Below are positions 22,507 to 29,327 of a stretch of 31,057 nucleotides of DNA, piece by piece (positions within the stretch are counted from its first letter, which is position 1; every line of letters starts with the position of its first letter). The translations under genes were made by a program, and so were the position numbers. The notes under the pieces were generated by a model. It was not told where the DNA came from, searched no databases, and saw only the letters and a program-made list of their open reading frames with translations. Source of the stretch: DASZTV01 sp035547515 (GTDB lineage: Bacteria; Actinomycetota; Actinomycetes; JAFAQI01); assembly GCA_035547515.1 (NCBI GenBank), contig DASZUS010000010.1, forward strand, positions 1 through 31,057, read 5' to 3'.

Positions 22507-22543
22507 CCGCGTCGCTCGCAACGCCAACCCGGCGCGCCGCGCG

Positions 22544-23074
22544 TCACGAGCAGGTGATCGTCCCGGAGACGTGCACTGTCGTGGTCCCGACTACCTCGCG
22601 CAGGTCGACGTCGAGGCGGGCCCCGGACAAGTCGAGCTTCGCCACGACGGTGCCCGGCTGGTCCGTGCGGGTCGTGTACGACGCGTCCTGCGGCGCGGTG
22701 GCGTTGAGGATCGCGCCGGTCCGGCCGTCGCCCTCGCTGTCGAAGACCTGCAACGAGAACCCTGACGTCGAGACGGTGTACGCCACGCCTTTCTTCTCAC
22801 TCGGGTAGTAGTAGGCGCAGGTGGCCGGCGCGCCCGTCAGCCGGCGGCTGATCGCACCGGTGAAGGTCAGGGTGGCGCGACCGTTCGCACCCGATGACGC
22901 GGCCGCGGCGGTGGCGGACGGCGAGGCAGTCGCCGCGACTGGCGGCGCACTGTCTGCCGCGGCCGACGACAGGCTCGCCGTCGACCCGCCCGATCGCTGG
23001 CCGCCGCAGCCGGCGACCAGCGGCGGCACGGCGGCGATCGCCGCCAACAACACAAGGCTCCGCTTGGCAGTCAC
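22544..23074 (-). CDS. Small lipoprotein of unknown function
   Basis: A 176-residue protein. A lipoprotein signal ends in a lipobox VAGC (Cys23), followed by a Ser/Ala/Thr-rich linker (about 25-65), then a roughly 110-residue domain beginning RATLTFTGAISRRLTG. That domain holds CAYYYPSEKKGVAYTV and ends VHVSGTITCS. Its two Cys could form a disulfide. I do not recognise the family. GTG 23074 has a GGAGGAG Shine-Dalgarno and overlaps the upstream 68-codon ORF as GTGA. It is probably cotranscribed with that ORF and the LAL regulator. Convergent with the tRNA gene. Confidence 0.82.
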   Translation of the reverse strand: MTAKRSLVLLAAIAAVPPLVAGCGGQRSGGSTASLSSAAADSAPPVAATASPSATAAAASSGANGRATLTFTGAISRRLTGAPATCAYYYPSEKKGVAYTVSTSGFSLQVFDSEGDGRTGAILNATAPQDASYTTRTDQPGTVVAKLDLSGARLDVDLREVVGTTTVHVSGTITCS

Positions 23075-23277
23075 GTGACTCCTCCGGTTTCGTGGTGGGT
23101 CGGGCGCGGGGCGCTCATCGCGCATGCCGCATCGATCGCGGCGGCGAGCTCGAGCCAGCCTTCGAAGGGCCACACGGCACCTCCGGCTGAGGACAGCTCA
23201 CCGCGAATCGGGTCCGCCGCCCGGCTGATGCGAAGCGACAACGCGACCGCGTCTGGACCGGACGGCGACTCTGGCAC
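23071..23277 (-). CDS. Short ORF (68 residues) between LAL regulator and lipoprotein
   Basis: The only candidate start in the gap after the regulator is GTG 23277. It gives 68 residues with a compact core, ALSLRISRAADPIRGEL, then GGAVWPFEGWLELAAAID, which looks like a small folded beta-beta-alpha protein. Its stop overlaps the lipoprotein start by 4 nt (GTGA), the same coupling as elsewhere in the window. No good Shine-Dalgarno precedes it. I do not recognise the family. It fills a gap otherwise 250 nt long within an apparent operon, which argues that it is real. Confidence 0.55.
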   Translation of the reverse strand: MPESPSGPDAVALSLRISRAADPIRGELSSAGGAVWPFEGWLELAAAIDAACAMSAPRPTHHETGGVT

Positions 23278-23324
23278 CGGGTCAGTCTCGACAGGAACCC
23301 GGCGCGCGGCGGTAGTAGAGCTCC

Positions 23325-26180
23325 CTACCTTTTGTCGTCCTCGCACAGTGCGAGACGCAGGCCGGCGCGCCCGGTGATGCCAAGCTTCGTGTACGCGCCG
23401 CCGAGGTGCTTCTCGACCGTCTTGCGGCTCACGAAGAGCGCCTGGGCGATCTCGGCGTTGGACCGGCCCGCCGCCGCCATTTCCGCGACGCGGTGCTCGC
23501 TCGCGGTCAGCGCGCCGACGCCGCTGATCGGTGCCTGCCGCGGCCGCAGGCCACATGCCATCAGCTCGGTACGAGCCTGCTCCGCGACCGGCACCGCCCC
23601 GCTCGCCTGCGCCATCGCGTACCCGGTACGCAGCGGTTCCCGTGCCTCGACCCGGCGTCCCGCGCGGCGCAGTGCCGCGCCGAGATCGAGCAGCGCCCGC
23701 GCGTGAGCGAGACGGTCCGGCGAACGTTCGAGGACCCCGACCGCCGCGGTGAGGCCGTCGATGTCGACCCGGTCCTGCGCGAGCGCCCGCACCCGAAGCG
23801 CGGCGCCAAGAGCTCGCAGCGTCTCGGCGGCGGTCGCGCGGTCGATCTCGCTCTGCGCAATCGCGCGCGCCTCCGAACGGTCGCCAAGCGCGATCAGCAG
23901 CTCGACCGCCGTGCAGCGCCACTCGAAGGCACCGGCCGCCGGCGAGCCCCACGCTCGGCTGCGCTCGCCGTAGCGCAGCAGGTCATCGAGCGCCGGCCTC
24001 GACTCGCCGCGAGCCGCCGCGCACAGCGCGCCGGCGCGCAGCAGCGGTTCGTAGTACATCCCCGACGGCAGCGGGTCCGGCAGCGCGATCACGCCGAGCA
24101 CGGCTTCCGCCTCGTCGAGCTCGCCTCGCAGGATCAACGCCTCGGCGAGATACGCGGCGGCTTCGATCCGCCAGATCAGCTGGTTGTGCTCCTGGGCGAT
24201 CTCGAACGCGGTGCGGGCGTCCTGTTCCGCGGCGAGCAGCCGGCCGGTCCGCAGCGAGAGAAACCCGGCGCGATAGCAGCAAGCCATGCCGTACCCGACG
24301 ATCGAGCCGATCCGCGCCGACGCCGCCGCCGCGCGCTCCCACTCCTCGCCCGCACGTTCGTAGTCCTCCGCCAGGCACAGTGCCTGCACCGCGACATGGA
24401 ACATCCCCGAGGTCAGTCCGGCGGCATTCGCGAGATCGCCCTCGCCAAGCGCCCTTCGCGCCAGATGGCTCACTTTCCCCGCAGGCGAGCCAGCCGCCGC
24501 TTCGGCGAAGCTGCGCATCGCGTCCAGCACCCGCGCCTCGTAGGAGCCGGGAGGGGGTGGATCCGCGAACAGCCGCTGGTAGCGGTCGAGGACCGCCGGG
24601 TCCTGGGCGGCGTCCACGCGCGCCGCCGCAAGGACGCTCTCCAGATCGAGCCGCAGCGCCAGGGACGGCTGCGCGTGGCGAACCCGGTCGGCAGCAGCGG
24701 CGATGATCTGGCCCGCCCGCGCCGCCTGCCCGTCTCGGGTCAGCACGTCGCCGAGCTCCCGTGACGCGCGGACGAGGACCTCCGGATCCTCCGCCGAGGC
24801 GACCACCGCTTCTAGCTCCGGCACCGCCGCCGGGTCGGCCTGCCGGCTGCGGGCAACCCCGAGATCGAGGCGGATGGCCTCGCGCAGCTGGTGGCCCCCA
24901 GGCTCCTCGAGCGCCCGGGCAAGCAGCAGGGCGGCACCCGCGGCATCGCCTTGGCGCAGCGCGTCCGATCCCACCGAGGCGAGGACATCGGCCGCATCCG
25001 GAAGGGACCCGGCGGGCGCCCGCATCAGCTGGGCGGCGACCGCGGCTGGCCGGCTCCCGACCCGATGCAGCTCTACGGCCGCAGCAGCGTGCATCCGCAG
25101 CCGGTCGGCCGGGGGAAGGTCCGCGTAGAGAACGGTACGAACGATCGGATGAGCGAACTCGAGCCTGGCGGAGCCGACCAGGATCTCCGCGCGGGCAAGC
25201 GCATCCACCGCGCCCGCCCCCGCAGCGAGGTCGACGCCCGCGACCGCAGCGATCGTGCTGAGGGCCGACTCGTCACCGAGTACCGCGGCCGCCGAGGCAA
25301 CCGCGACGGCGGTGGCGCCGAGCCGGGCGATGCGCGGGAGCACGCTTCGCGCGATGGCGTCCGTGGTGAGTCCCGCCACTGCCGCCACCGGGTCGCTGCC
25401 CGGCCGCGTCGCGACATCCCGGAGAGCGAGAAGCAGCTCGTGGACCAGGAGCGGGTTGCCAGCGGTGGCGTGGTGGCAGGCGTCCACCAGCTCGGCAGGT
25501 GACTCCCCGAGAGCCGCGTCGGCGAGCGAGGCCACCGCGGCGACGCTCAACGGGGACGGCGACACCGAGATGGTCTCGGGGCGCTCGAGCAGGGAACGCA
25601 GGACCACCGGGTCACCTGGTTCGCCGTCGCGTTTGGCGAGCAGCAGGAAGATCGCGGCGTCGTCGCAGCGCTCGCCGAGGTACGCGAGCCAGCGCAGCGT
25701 CGGCTCGTCGACCCAGTGCGTGTCATCGACACAGATGACGAGCGGCTGGCGCGACGCCAGGTTGACAGCCAGCCAGTGCAGACCGTGAAGGATCGGGAAG
25801 CTGGGATCGGGGTCGGTCGAGCCAGGCTGGTCACTGGTCGCGCCGGCAACCGGCGCGGCGATCGCGGCGGCTCCGGAGAACACCTCCGCGAAGTCCTCAG
25901 CCGGAAGCCCGAGCACGTGCCGTTCGAACAGGCGGCGTACGACGGAGAAGGCGAGGCCCTCCTCGAGCTGGCTGCCGCGGGCCGAGAGCACCGTGAGCCC
26001 TCTCGCGCGGGCGTGGTCGCACGTCGCACGCAGCAGGCTGGTCTTGCCGATCCCGGCCGGGCCGTGGACCACGGCCAACGCGCCGGTTCCGCTCGCCGTG
26101 GACTCGACCAGCTCCTGCAGCCGGCGCAGATCGCGGTCGCGTTCGAGCAGCGCCGAGTCGAACATCCCCCGCGATGCCAC
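23325..26180 (-). CDS. Large ATP-binding LuxR-family (LAL) transcription regulator
   Basis: A 951-residue regulator of the LAL/MalT-like class. The AAA-type ATPase part has Walker A GPAGIGKT (about 40-47) and Walker B-like LVICVDDTHWVDEPTL (about 140). A long Ala/Leu/Arg-rich helical-repeat middle follows, then a LuxR helix-turn-helix at the end with LTASEHRVAEMAAAGRSNAE and FVSRKTVEKHLGGAYTKLGI. GTG 26180 is chosen because GGGAGG lies 4 nt before it; ATG 26165 is the alternative. The open frame continues to 26393 across the promoter region and is rejected. It is divergent from the collagen-like gene, with a 17-bp palindrome between them, and leads an operon with a 68-residue ORF and a lipoprotein. 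Confidence 0.9.
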   Translation of the reverse strand: MASRGMFDSALLERDRDLRRLQELVESTASGTGALAVVHGPAGIGKTSLLRATCDHARARGLTVLSARGSQLEEGLAFSVVRRLFERHVLGLPAEDFAEVFSGAAAIAAPVAGATSDQPGSTDPDPSFPILHGLHWLAVNLASRQPLVICVDDTHWVDEPTLRWLAYLGERCDDAAIFLLLAKRDGEPGDPVVLRSLLERPETISVSPSPLSVAAVASLADAALGESPAELVDACHHATAGNPLLVHELLLALRDVATRPGSDPVAAVAGLTTDAIARSVLPRIARLGATAVAVASAAAVLGDESALSTIAAVAGVDLAAGAGAVDALARAEILVGSARLEFAHPIVRTVLYADLPPADRLRMHAAAAVELHRVGSRPAAVAAQLMRAPAGSLPDAADVLASVGSDALRQGDAAGAALLLARALEEPGGHQLREAIRLDLGVARSRQADPAAVPELEAVVASAEDPEVLVRASRELGDVLTRDGQAARAGQIIAAAADRVRHAQPSLALRLDLESVLAAARVDAAQDPAVLDRYQRLFADPPPPGSYEARVLDAMRSFAEAAAGSPAGKVSHLARRALGEGDLANAAGLTSGMFHVAVQALCLAEDYERAGEEWERAAAASARIGSIVGYGMACCYRAGFLSLRTGRLLAAEQDARTAFEIAQEHNQLIWRIEAAAYLAEALILRGELDEAEAVLGVIALPDPLPSGMYYEPLLRAGALCAAARGESRPALDDLLRYGERSRAWGSPAAGAFEWRCTAVELLIALGDRSEARAIAQSEIDRATAAETLRALGAALRVRALAQDRVDIDGLTAAVGVLERSPDRLAHARALLDLGAALRRAGRRVEAREPLRTGYAMAQASGAVPVAEQARTELMACGLRPRQAPISGVGALTASEHRVAEMAAAGRSNAEIAQALFVSRKTVEKHLGGAYTKLGITGRAGLRLALCEDDKR

Positions 26181-26210
26181 TGCGCCTCCCACCACCTTCC
26201 CGACCAAACA

Positions 26211-26227
26211 GTAGGGCCGCGCCCTAC
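26211..26227. promoter_or_regulatory. 17-bp palindrome between LAL regulator and collagen-like gene
   Basis: GTAGGGC-CGC-GCCCTAC has perfect 7-bp arms. It overlaps a possible regulator -10 (TACTGT, 26213-26208) and lies just upstream of the -35 position of the collagen-like gene. It is a natural operator for the adjacent LuxR-type protein, by position only. Confidence 0.5.
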
Positions 26228-26249
26228 CGCGGCGCGCGGATCTGCTGCC

Positions 26250-26255
26250 TAGCGT
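26250..26255 (+). promoter_or_regulatory. Candidate -10 (TAGCGT) of the collagen-like gene
   Basis: TAGCGT predicts a start near 26262 and a leader of about 77 nt. The 12-bp block CCTAGCGTCAGC around it equals that upstream of the secreted protein at 10354. Confidence 0.35.
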
Positions 26256-26338
26256 CAGCGCCGCTCGATCCCGCCGGTCGAGATCCGGGAAGCCCGGGCC
26301 GACCCGGTGTGAACCAACCACCACGGAAGGAACAACCG

Positions 26339-27034
26339 ATGCTCGCAAAGCGAAGCGCGATCGGCATTGCGGTAGCAGTGGGACTGATCGCATCGGGTGG
26401 GGTGATCACGACAGCGCTCGCGACGACGCCGAGCAGCCTCACGGCTTGCGCGACGCCGAGCAACGCGCTGGCTGTCGCCGTTCATGGCCGTTGCCCGCGA
26501 GGCACCCACGCCGTCACGTTGAACCGGCGCGGTCCGGCTGGACCGCAGGGCGTCGCCGGGAGCCCGGGGCCGGCAGGACCGGCAGGCCCGGCCGGACCGG
26601 CAGGACCCGCTGGACCGGCTGGGCCTGCAGGGCCGGCAGGCAGCAGCGGCGGGGCTGGATCGTCGACCGCCATCGGCACGCAGAACACCGCGGCGACCGC
26701 CATCTCGTCGACGAGCACCAGCGCACCGACCGTCCTGTCGACCGTGACGCTAGGTGCCGGCTCCTGGGCGGTCTTCGGCAAGGTCGAGGTGGCGCAAGGC
26801 AGCTACACCGCCGCGATTCAGTGCCACCTCTATGACCCGGCCGGTCACTTCGACACCGCCACCGTTACCGGCGCGGCGGGAAGCATCGCGACACTGCCGA
26901 TGCAGATCCTGTTCCACACCACCGCCACCAGCACCGTCGTCTCGCTCGGCTGCGCCAAGATCGGTACCGGGACCGGAGGCGCCGACGAGGAAGAGGGCGC
27001 TATCACCGCCATCCAGGTCGGCTCGATCGGTTGA
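26339..27034 (+). CDS. Secreted collagen-like protein
   Basis: A 231-residue exported protein. A signal peptide (about 1-29, ending TALATT) is followed by a short region with two Cys (37 and 52), then 12 uninterrupted Gly-X-Y triplets (65-100), mostly GPA. A Ser/Thr/Gly linker precedes a C-terminal beta-rich domain (about 125-231) resembling the trimerising head of bacterial collagen-like proteins. Collagen-like proteins form trimeric stalks at cell or spore surfaces; the role here is unknown. GGAAGGAAC lies before ATG 26339, which fixes the start against a frame open from 26174. A strong terminator follows. Confidence 0.88.
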   Translation: MLAKRSAIGIAVAVGLIASGGVITTALATTPSSLTACATPSNALAVAVHGRCPRGTHAVTLNRRGPAGPQGVAGSPGPAGPAGPAGPAGPAGPAGPAGPAGSSGGAGSSTAIGTQNTAATAISSTSTSAPTVLSTVTLGAGSWAVFGKVEVAQGSYTAAIQCHLYDPAGHFDTATVTGAAGSIATLPMQILFHTTATSTVVSLGCAKIGTGTGGADEEEGAITAIQVGSIG

Positions 27035-27046
27035 GCCTACGGCTGG

Positions 27047-27089
27047 AACGACAGTGCTCCCGTCGTCAGCGGCGGGAGCACTGTCGTTT
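27047..27089 (+). terminator. Strong terminator after the collagen-like gene
   Basis: Perfect 16-bp arms, AACGACAGTGCTCCCG (27047-27062) and CGGGAGCACTGTCGTT (27073-27088), enclose a 10-nt loop and end in TTT. It starts 13 nt past the collagen-like stop. Confidence 0.9.
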
Positions 27090-27149
27090 GGTCACGGACG
27101 CGCTGCCGTGGGTAAGTTGCCTCTCTGTTGCAGGGGAGGGACGTACGAC

Positions 27150-27500
27150 ATGGCTGAACCAAGGGTTGCCGCGCCACCCGCGGAGTTCGACACCTACCAG
27201 CTGGTGATCCTTCGCAGCCCTGCTCAGGCTCCGGATCTCGACGACGAGACGACGCGCCTGCTGTTCGGGCAGCACCTCGGTCATTTCGCGAACATGTCCG
27301 ATGCGGGTCATCTCATGGTCTCCGGCCCGCTCAGCGACCAGCCCGACGACGCACTGCGCGGCGTCTGCCTCTACCGGGTCGGCTCGGTCGAGGAGGCCCG
27401 CCAACTCGCCGAGCAGGATCCCGCCGTGCAGGCTGGCTTGTTCTCGGTGGACGTCATGACCTGGCGGACCGCCAAAGGCGCGGTGCGCTTCGTCAGATAG
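27150..27500 (+). CDS. YciI-like (YCII-related) protein
   Basis: A 116-residue cytosolic protein of the YCII-related fold, a dimeric ferredoxin-like alpha/beta barrel. Visible are the opening strand TYQLVILRSP, the LFGQHLGHFANMSDAGHLMVSGPL segment (in parts, with the conserved His of QHLGHF and the GHLMVSGPL turn), and the GSVEEARQLAEQDPAVQAGLF helix-loop typical of the family. A GGGGAGGG Shine-Dalgarno precedes ATG 27150. The function is unknown for most members. Its last 8 nt overlap the convergent truncated hemoglobin gene. Confidence 0.85.
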   Translation: MAEPRVAAPPAEFDTYQLVILRSPAQAPDLDDETTRLLFGQHLGHFANMSDAGHLMVSGPLSDQPDDALRGVCLYRVGSVEEARQLAEQDPAVQAGLFSVDVMTWRTAKGAVRFVR

Positions 27501-27867
27501 CCGCTGCCGCCTGCGGGCGGGCCACGATGTCGGCGCGCAACGGGGCGAGCGCGCCGGCGATCTGCTCGATCGTGCCCGCGTCGACGCCCAGGTCGATCAG
27601 AGTCGCGGCCAGGTGGCCGACCACCGCGTCGAACTCGGCATCGGTGATGTCGAGGCCGGCGTGCGCAACGGCCATCCGCCGGCCTTGGTAGGGCTCGGGC
27701 CCGCCAAGGGCGGCGGAGATGAACATGCGCTGGTGCGCTTTGAGCTTCGCCATGTCGATGCCGTCGAAGTACGGCGCCAGGTCCGCGTCTGCCATGACTC
27801 GCACGTAGAAGTTGTCGACGGCGGCGGACACTGCGCCGGCACCGCCGATCGCGTCGTAGATGGACAT
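27493..27867 (-). CDS. glbN: Truncated hemoglobin, group I-like
   Basis: A 124-residue 2-on-2 globin that binds haem and may handle O2 or NO. Marks are SIYDAIGG at the start, NFYVRVMAD with the B10 Tyr (Tyr21), LKAHQRMFISAALGGPEPYQG with distal-side Gln46, and the proximal His69 in VAHAGLDI. These match group I (GlbN) proteins. GAAGGGGAT lies before ATG 27867. The 3' end overlaps the YciI-like gene by 8 nt tail to tail, so both stops lie in TCAGATAG. Confidence 0.88.
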   Translation of the reverse strand: MSIYDAIGGAGAVSAAVDNFYVRVMADADLAPYFDGIDMAKLKAHQRMFISAALGGPEPYQGRRMAVAHAGLDITDAEFDAVVGHLAATLIDLGVDAGTIEQIAGALAPLRADIVARPQAAAAI

Positions 27868-27903
27868 TGGTGATCCCCTTCCGGAAGAACCAGGCAAGGG
27901 CAG

Positions 27904-27909
27904 ACGCTA
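27904..27909 (-). promoter_or_regulatory. Candidate -10 (TAGCGT) of the truncated hemoglobin gene
   Basis: TAGCGT on the minus strand predicts a leader of about 30 nt that contains the GAAGGGGAT ribosome site. The rest of 27868-27966 shows no clear structure. Confidence 0.35.
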
Positions 27910-27966
27910 AGAACGCGCGGTTTCTTCGAGGTTGTCCCGACGGGTCGGCGGCGGAACAGTCTGCTC

Positions 27967-27993
27967 ACCTCACCCGCACGAGAGTTGTGAGGT
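27967..27993 (-). terminator. Possible terminator after the esterase gene
   Basis: ACCTCAC (27967-27973) and GTGAGGT (27987-27993) form a 7-bp stem with a 13-nt loop, directly after the esterase stop. No U run follows, so the call is weak. Confidence 0.35.
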
Positions 27994-29205
27994 TCAGCAG
28001 TGGCGCGGCACCCACACGGTCGCCGGCGTACCGGTGTGGATGGTGCAACCGCCAGAGGTGGTCAGCGTCACGTCCGAACCGGCGTCGCTGATCGAGAGCC
28101 GATTCAGCGTCCGGCTGAACTGCACCACCCTCGTCGGGGGCTTTGCGAACCGGTAGCCGATGTCCCAGAGCTGGCCGTGCGTCGCGACGGTTTCGTTGGT
28201 CCACGAGGTGGGCCGCGTGATCACCGGCTCGAACGGGTCCCACCTCACGTACGCCTCGACCTCGCGCAGGAAGTCGGGGATGTCGTGGCCGCCGGTGTGC
28301 TCGTGGTAGCTGATGTCGACGCCGGCCGCCACCGCCGCACGATGGAACCGCTGGCTCATCGGGTAGATCGCGACGCCTTCTTCTTCCGACCCTGGGGTGT
28401 TGTACGCCGCGACCGGGCTGGGCGCGCCGTTGCCGGTGCTCTCGAACACCCTCGTCTGCCGCAGGTTCATCACGAGCTGTGTCGGGTTGTGCCCGCGCAT
28501 GTAGAAGCCATACGGCCGGCCTTCCACGGACAGCAAATCCTCGTCGCCCTTGAGCGGCGCCAGCGAGGTCGCCTCCATGAACGCGTCGGCAATCGGCGCG
28601 AAGTACTGCGGGTCGACGAACCCGGACAAGATGCCCACCGAGCCGAAGAACCCGGGAAGCCGGCCACCGAGGTAGGCCGAGCCCATCCCTCCCATCGAGA
28701 CGCCCAGCAGGGCGTGGTAGCGCCGTTGCGGCAGGATCAGGTACCGCTCGAGGATCGTCGGCAGCACGGTGTCGAGCTCGTAGCTCTCCCATGACGGGTC
28801 ACCACGCTTGCCGTCGTTCCACCAGTCGGTGTACCAGCCGCTCGCGCCTTCCGGCATCACGACGATCGCGTGCAGAGCCTCGAGCGGGACGTCGAGCTTC
28901 CAGTCGTGCCACCAGGAGTAGTCGGTGTTGAGACCGTTCAGCACCACGATCAGCGGATACCGCTTGGCCGGGTCGTAGCCAGCCGGTAGCAGCACGTTGG
29001 CGCGCGGCGGTCCGGAGTACGGCAGCCATTTCGCGGCGATCTCACCGTGTGGCGCCGGAATCGTGATCGTGACCAGGCGCGGCTGCGGCCGCGCGTCGGA
29101 TGCGGTTCGCGCGAACGCGGTGCCGGCCGTGGCGGGCGCGGCGGCCAGCGCAGAGGCGGCCACCGCCGTCGCGAGCGCCAGTGCGGCTGCCCTGCCCAGT
29201 CTCAT
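27994..29205 (-). CDS. Secreted putative esterase (alpha/beta hydrolase)
   Basis: A 403-residue exported hydrolase of the putative esterase family that includes esterase D and antigen 85. A signal peptide (about 1-28, ending APATAG) leads to the fold: YPLIVVLNGLNTDYSWWH with the oxyanion region, VVMPEGASGWYTDWW, the nucleophile elbow GVSMGG (Ser170), and a late GGHDIPDFL supplying the likely catalytic His. The C-terminal 80 residues form an extra beta region ending VPRHC, with Cys also in SGGCTI. ATG 29205 is preferred over the frame open to 29259 because it begins the signal peptide. Substrate unknown; a mycolyltransferase role would be speculation. Divergent from the exporter. Confidence 0.88.
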   Translation of the reverse strand: MRLGRAAALALATAVAASALAAAPATAGTAFARTASDARPQPRLVTITIPAPHGEIAAKWLPYSGPPRANVLLPAGYDPAKRYPLIVVLNGLNTDYSWWHDWKLDVPLEALHAIVVMPEGASGWYTDWWNDGKRGDPSWESYELDTVLPTILERYLILPQRRYHALLGVSMGGMGSAYLGGRLPGFFGSVGILSGFVDPQYFAPIADAFMEATSLAPLKGDEDLLSVEGRPYGFYMRGHNPTQLVMNLRQTRVFESTGNGAPSPVAAYNTPGSEEEGVAIYPMSQRFHRAAVAAGVDISYHEHTGGHDIPDFLREVEAYVRWDPFEPVITRPTSWTNETVATHGQLWDIGYRFAKPPTRVVQFSRTLNRLSISDAGSDVTLTTSGGCTIHTGTPATVWVPRHC

Positions 29206-29262
29206 GCAGTCGTCTTTCGCGACGAACCGCCAAGACCCTGCCGAACCCCGTCTGCCCACCGG

Positions 29263-29288
29263 TAGGATTCATTGCGCTAGCAAACTAA
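29263..29288. promoter_or_regulatory. Face-to-face promoter elements of esterase and exporter genes
   Basis: TAGGAT (29263-29268, plus strand) and TAGTTT (29288-29283, minus strand) are candidate -10 hexamers pointing at each other. GCTAGC (29276-29281) lies between them at both predicted start sites, so transcription from one would interfere with the other. Confidence 0.35.
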
Positions 29289-29299
29289 CCGGGCCGCTC

Positions 29300-29320
29300 G
29301 GTCCGCCGTACGTTCGGACC
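29300..29320. repeat. Inverted repeat just before the exporter start
   Basis: GGTCCG (29300-29305) and CGGACC (29315-29320) are complementary with a 9-nt centre, ending 7 bp before GTG 29328. It could be an operator or a leader hairpin covering the ribosome-binding region, which has no evident Shine-Dalgarno. Confidence 0.4.
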
Positions 29321-29327
29321 AGCCACC

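Noticed and set aside
22507..22543. Attachment site or integrated element at the tRNA-Gly 3' end
   Set aside because: No second copy of the tRNA 3' end and no integrase is seen in the window.
23309..23329. GGTAG...CTACC hairpin after the LAL regulator as a terminator
   Set aside because: Only a 5-bp stem with a 9-nt loop and no U run, inside an apparent operon; too weak to call.
26181..26393. Extended start of the LAL regulator
   Set aside because: It crosses the divergent promoter region and the collagen-like gene start, while a good Shine-Dalgarno precedes GTG 26180.
26531..26640. Regular short DNA repeats that could suggest a CRISPR or VNTR array
   Set aside because: They are the codons of Gly-X-Y triplets in a collagen-like protein, period 9 bases, with no spacers.
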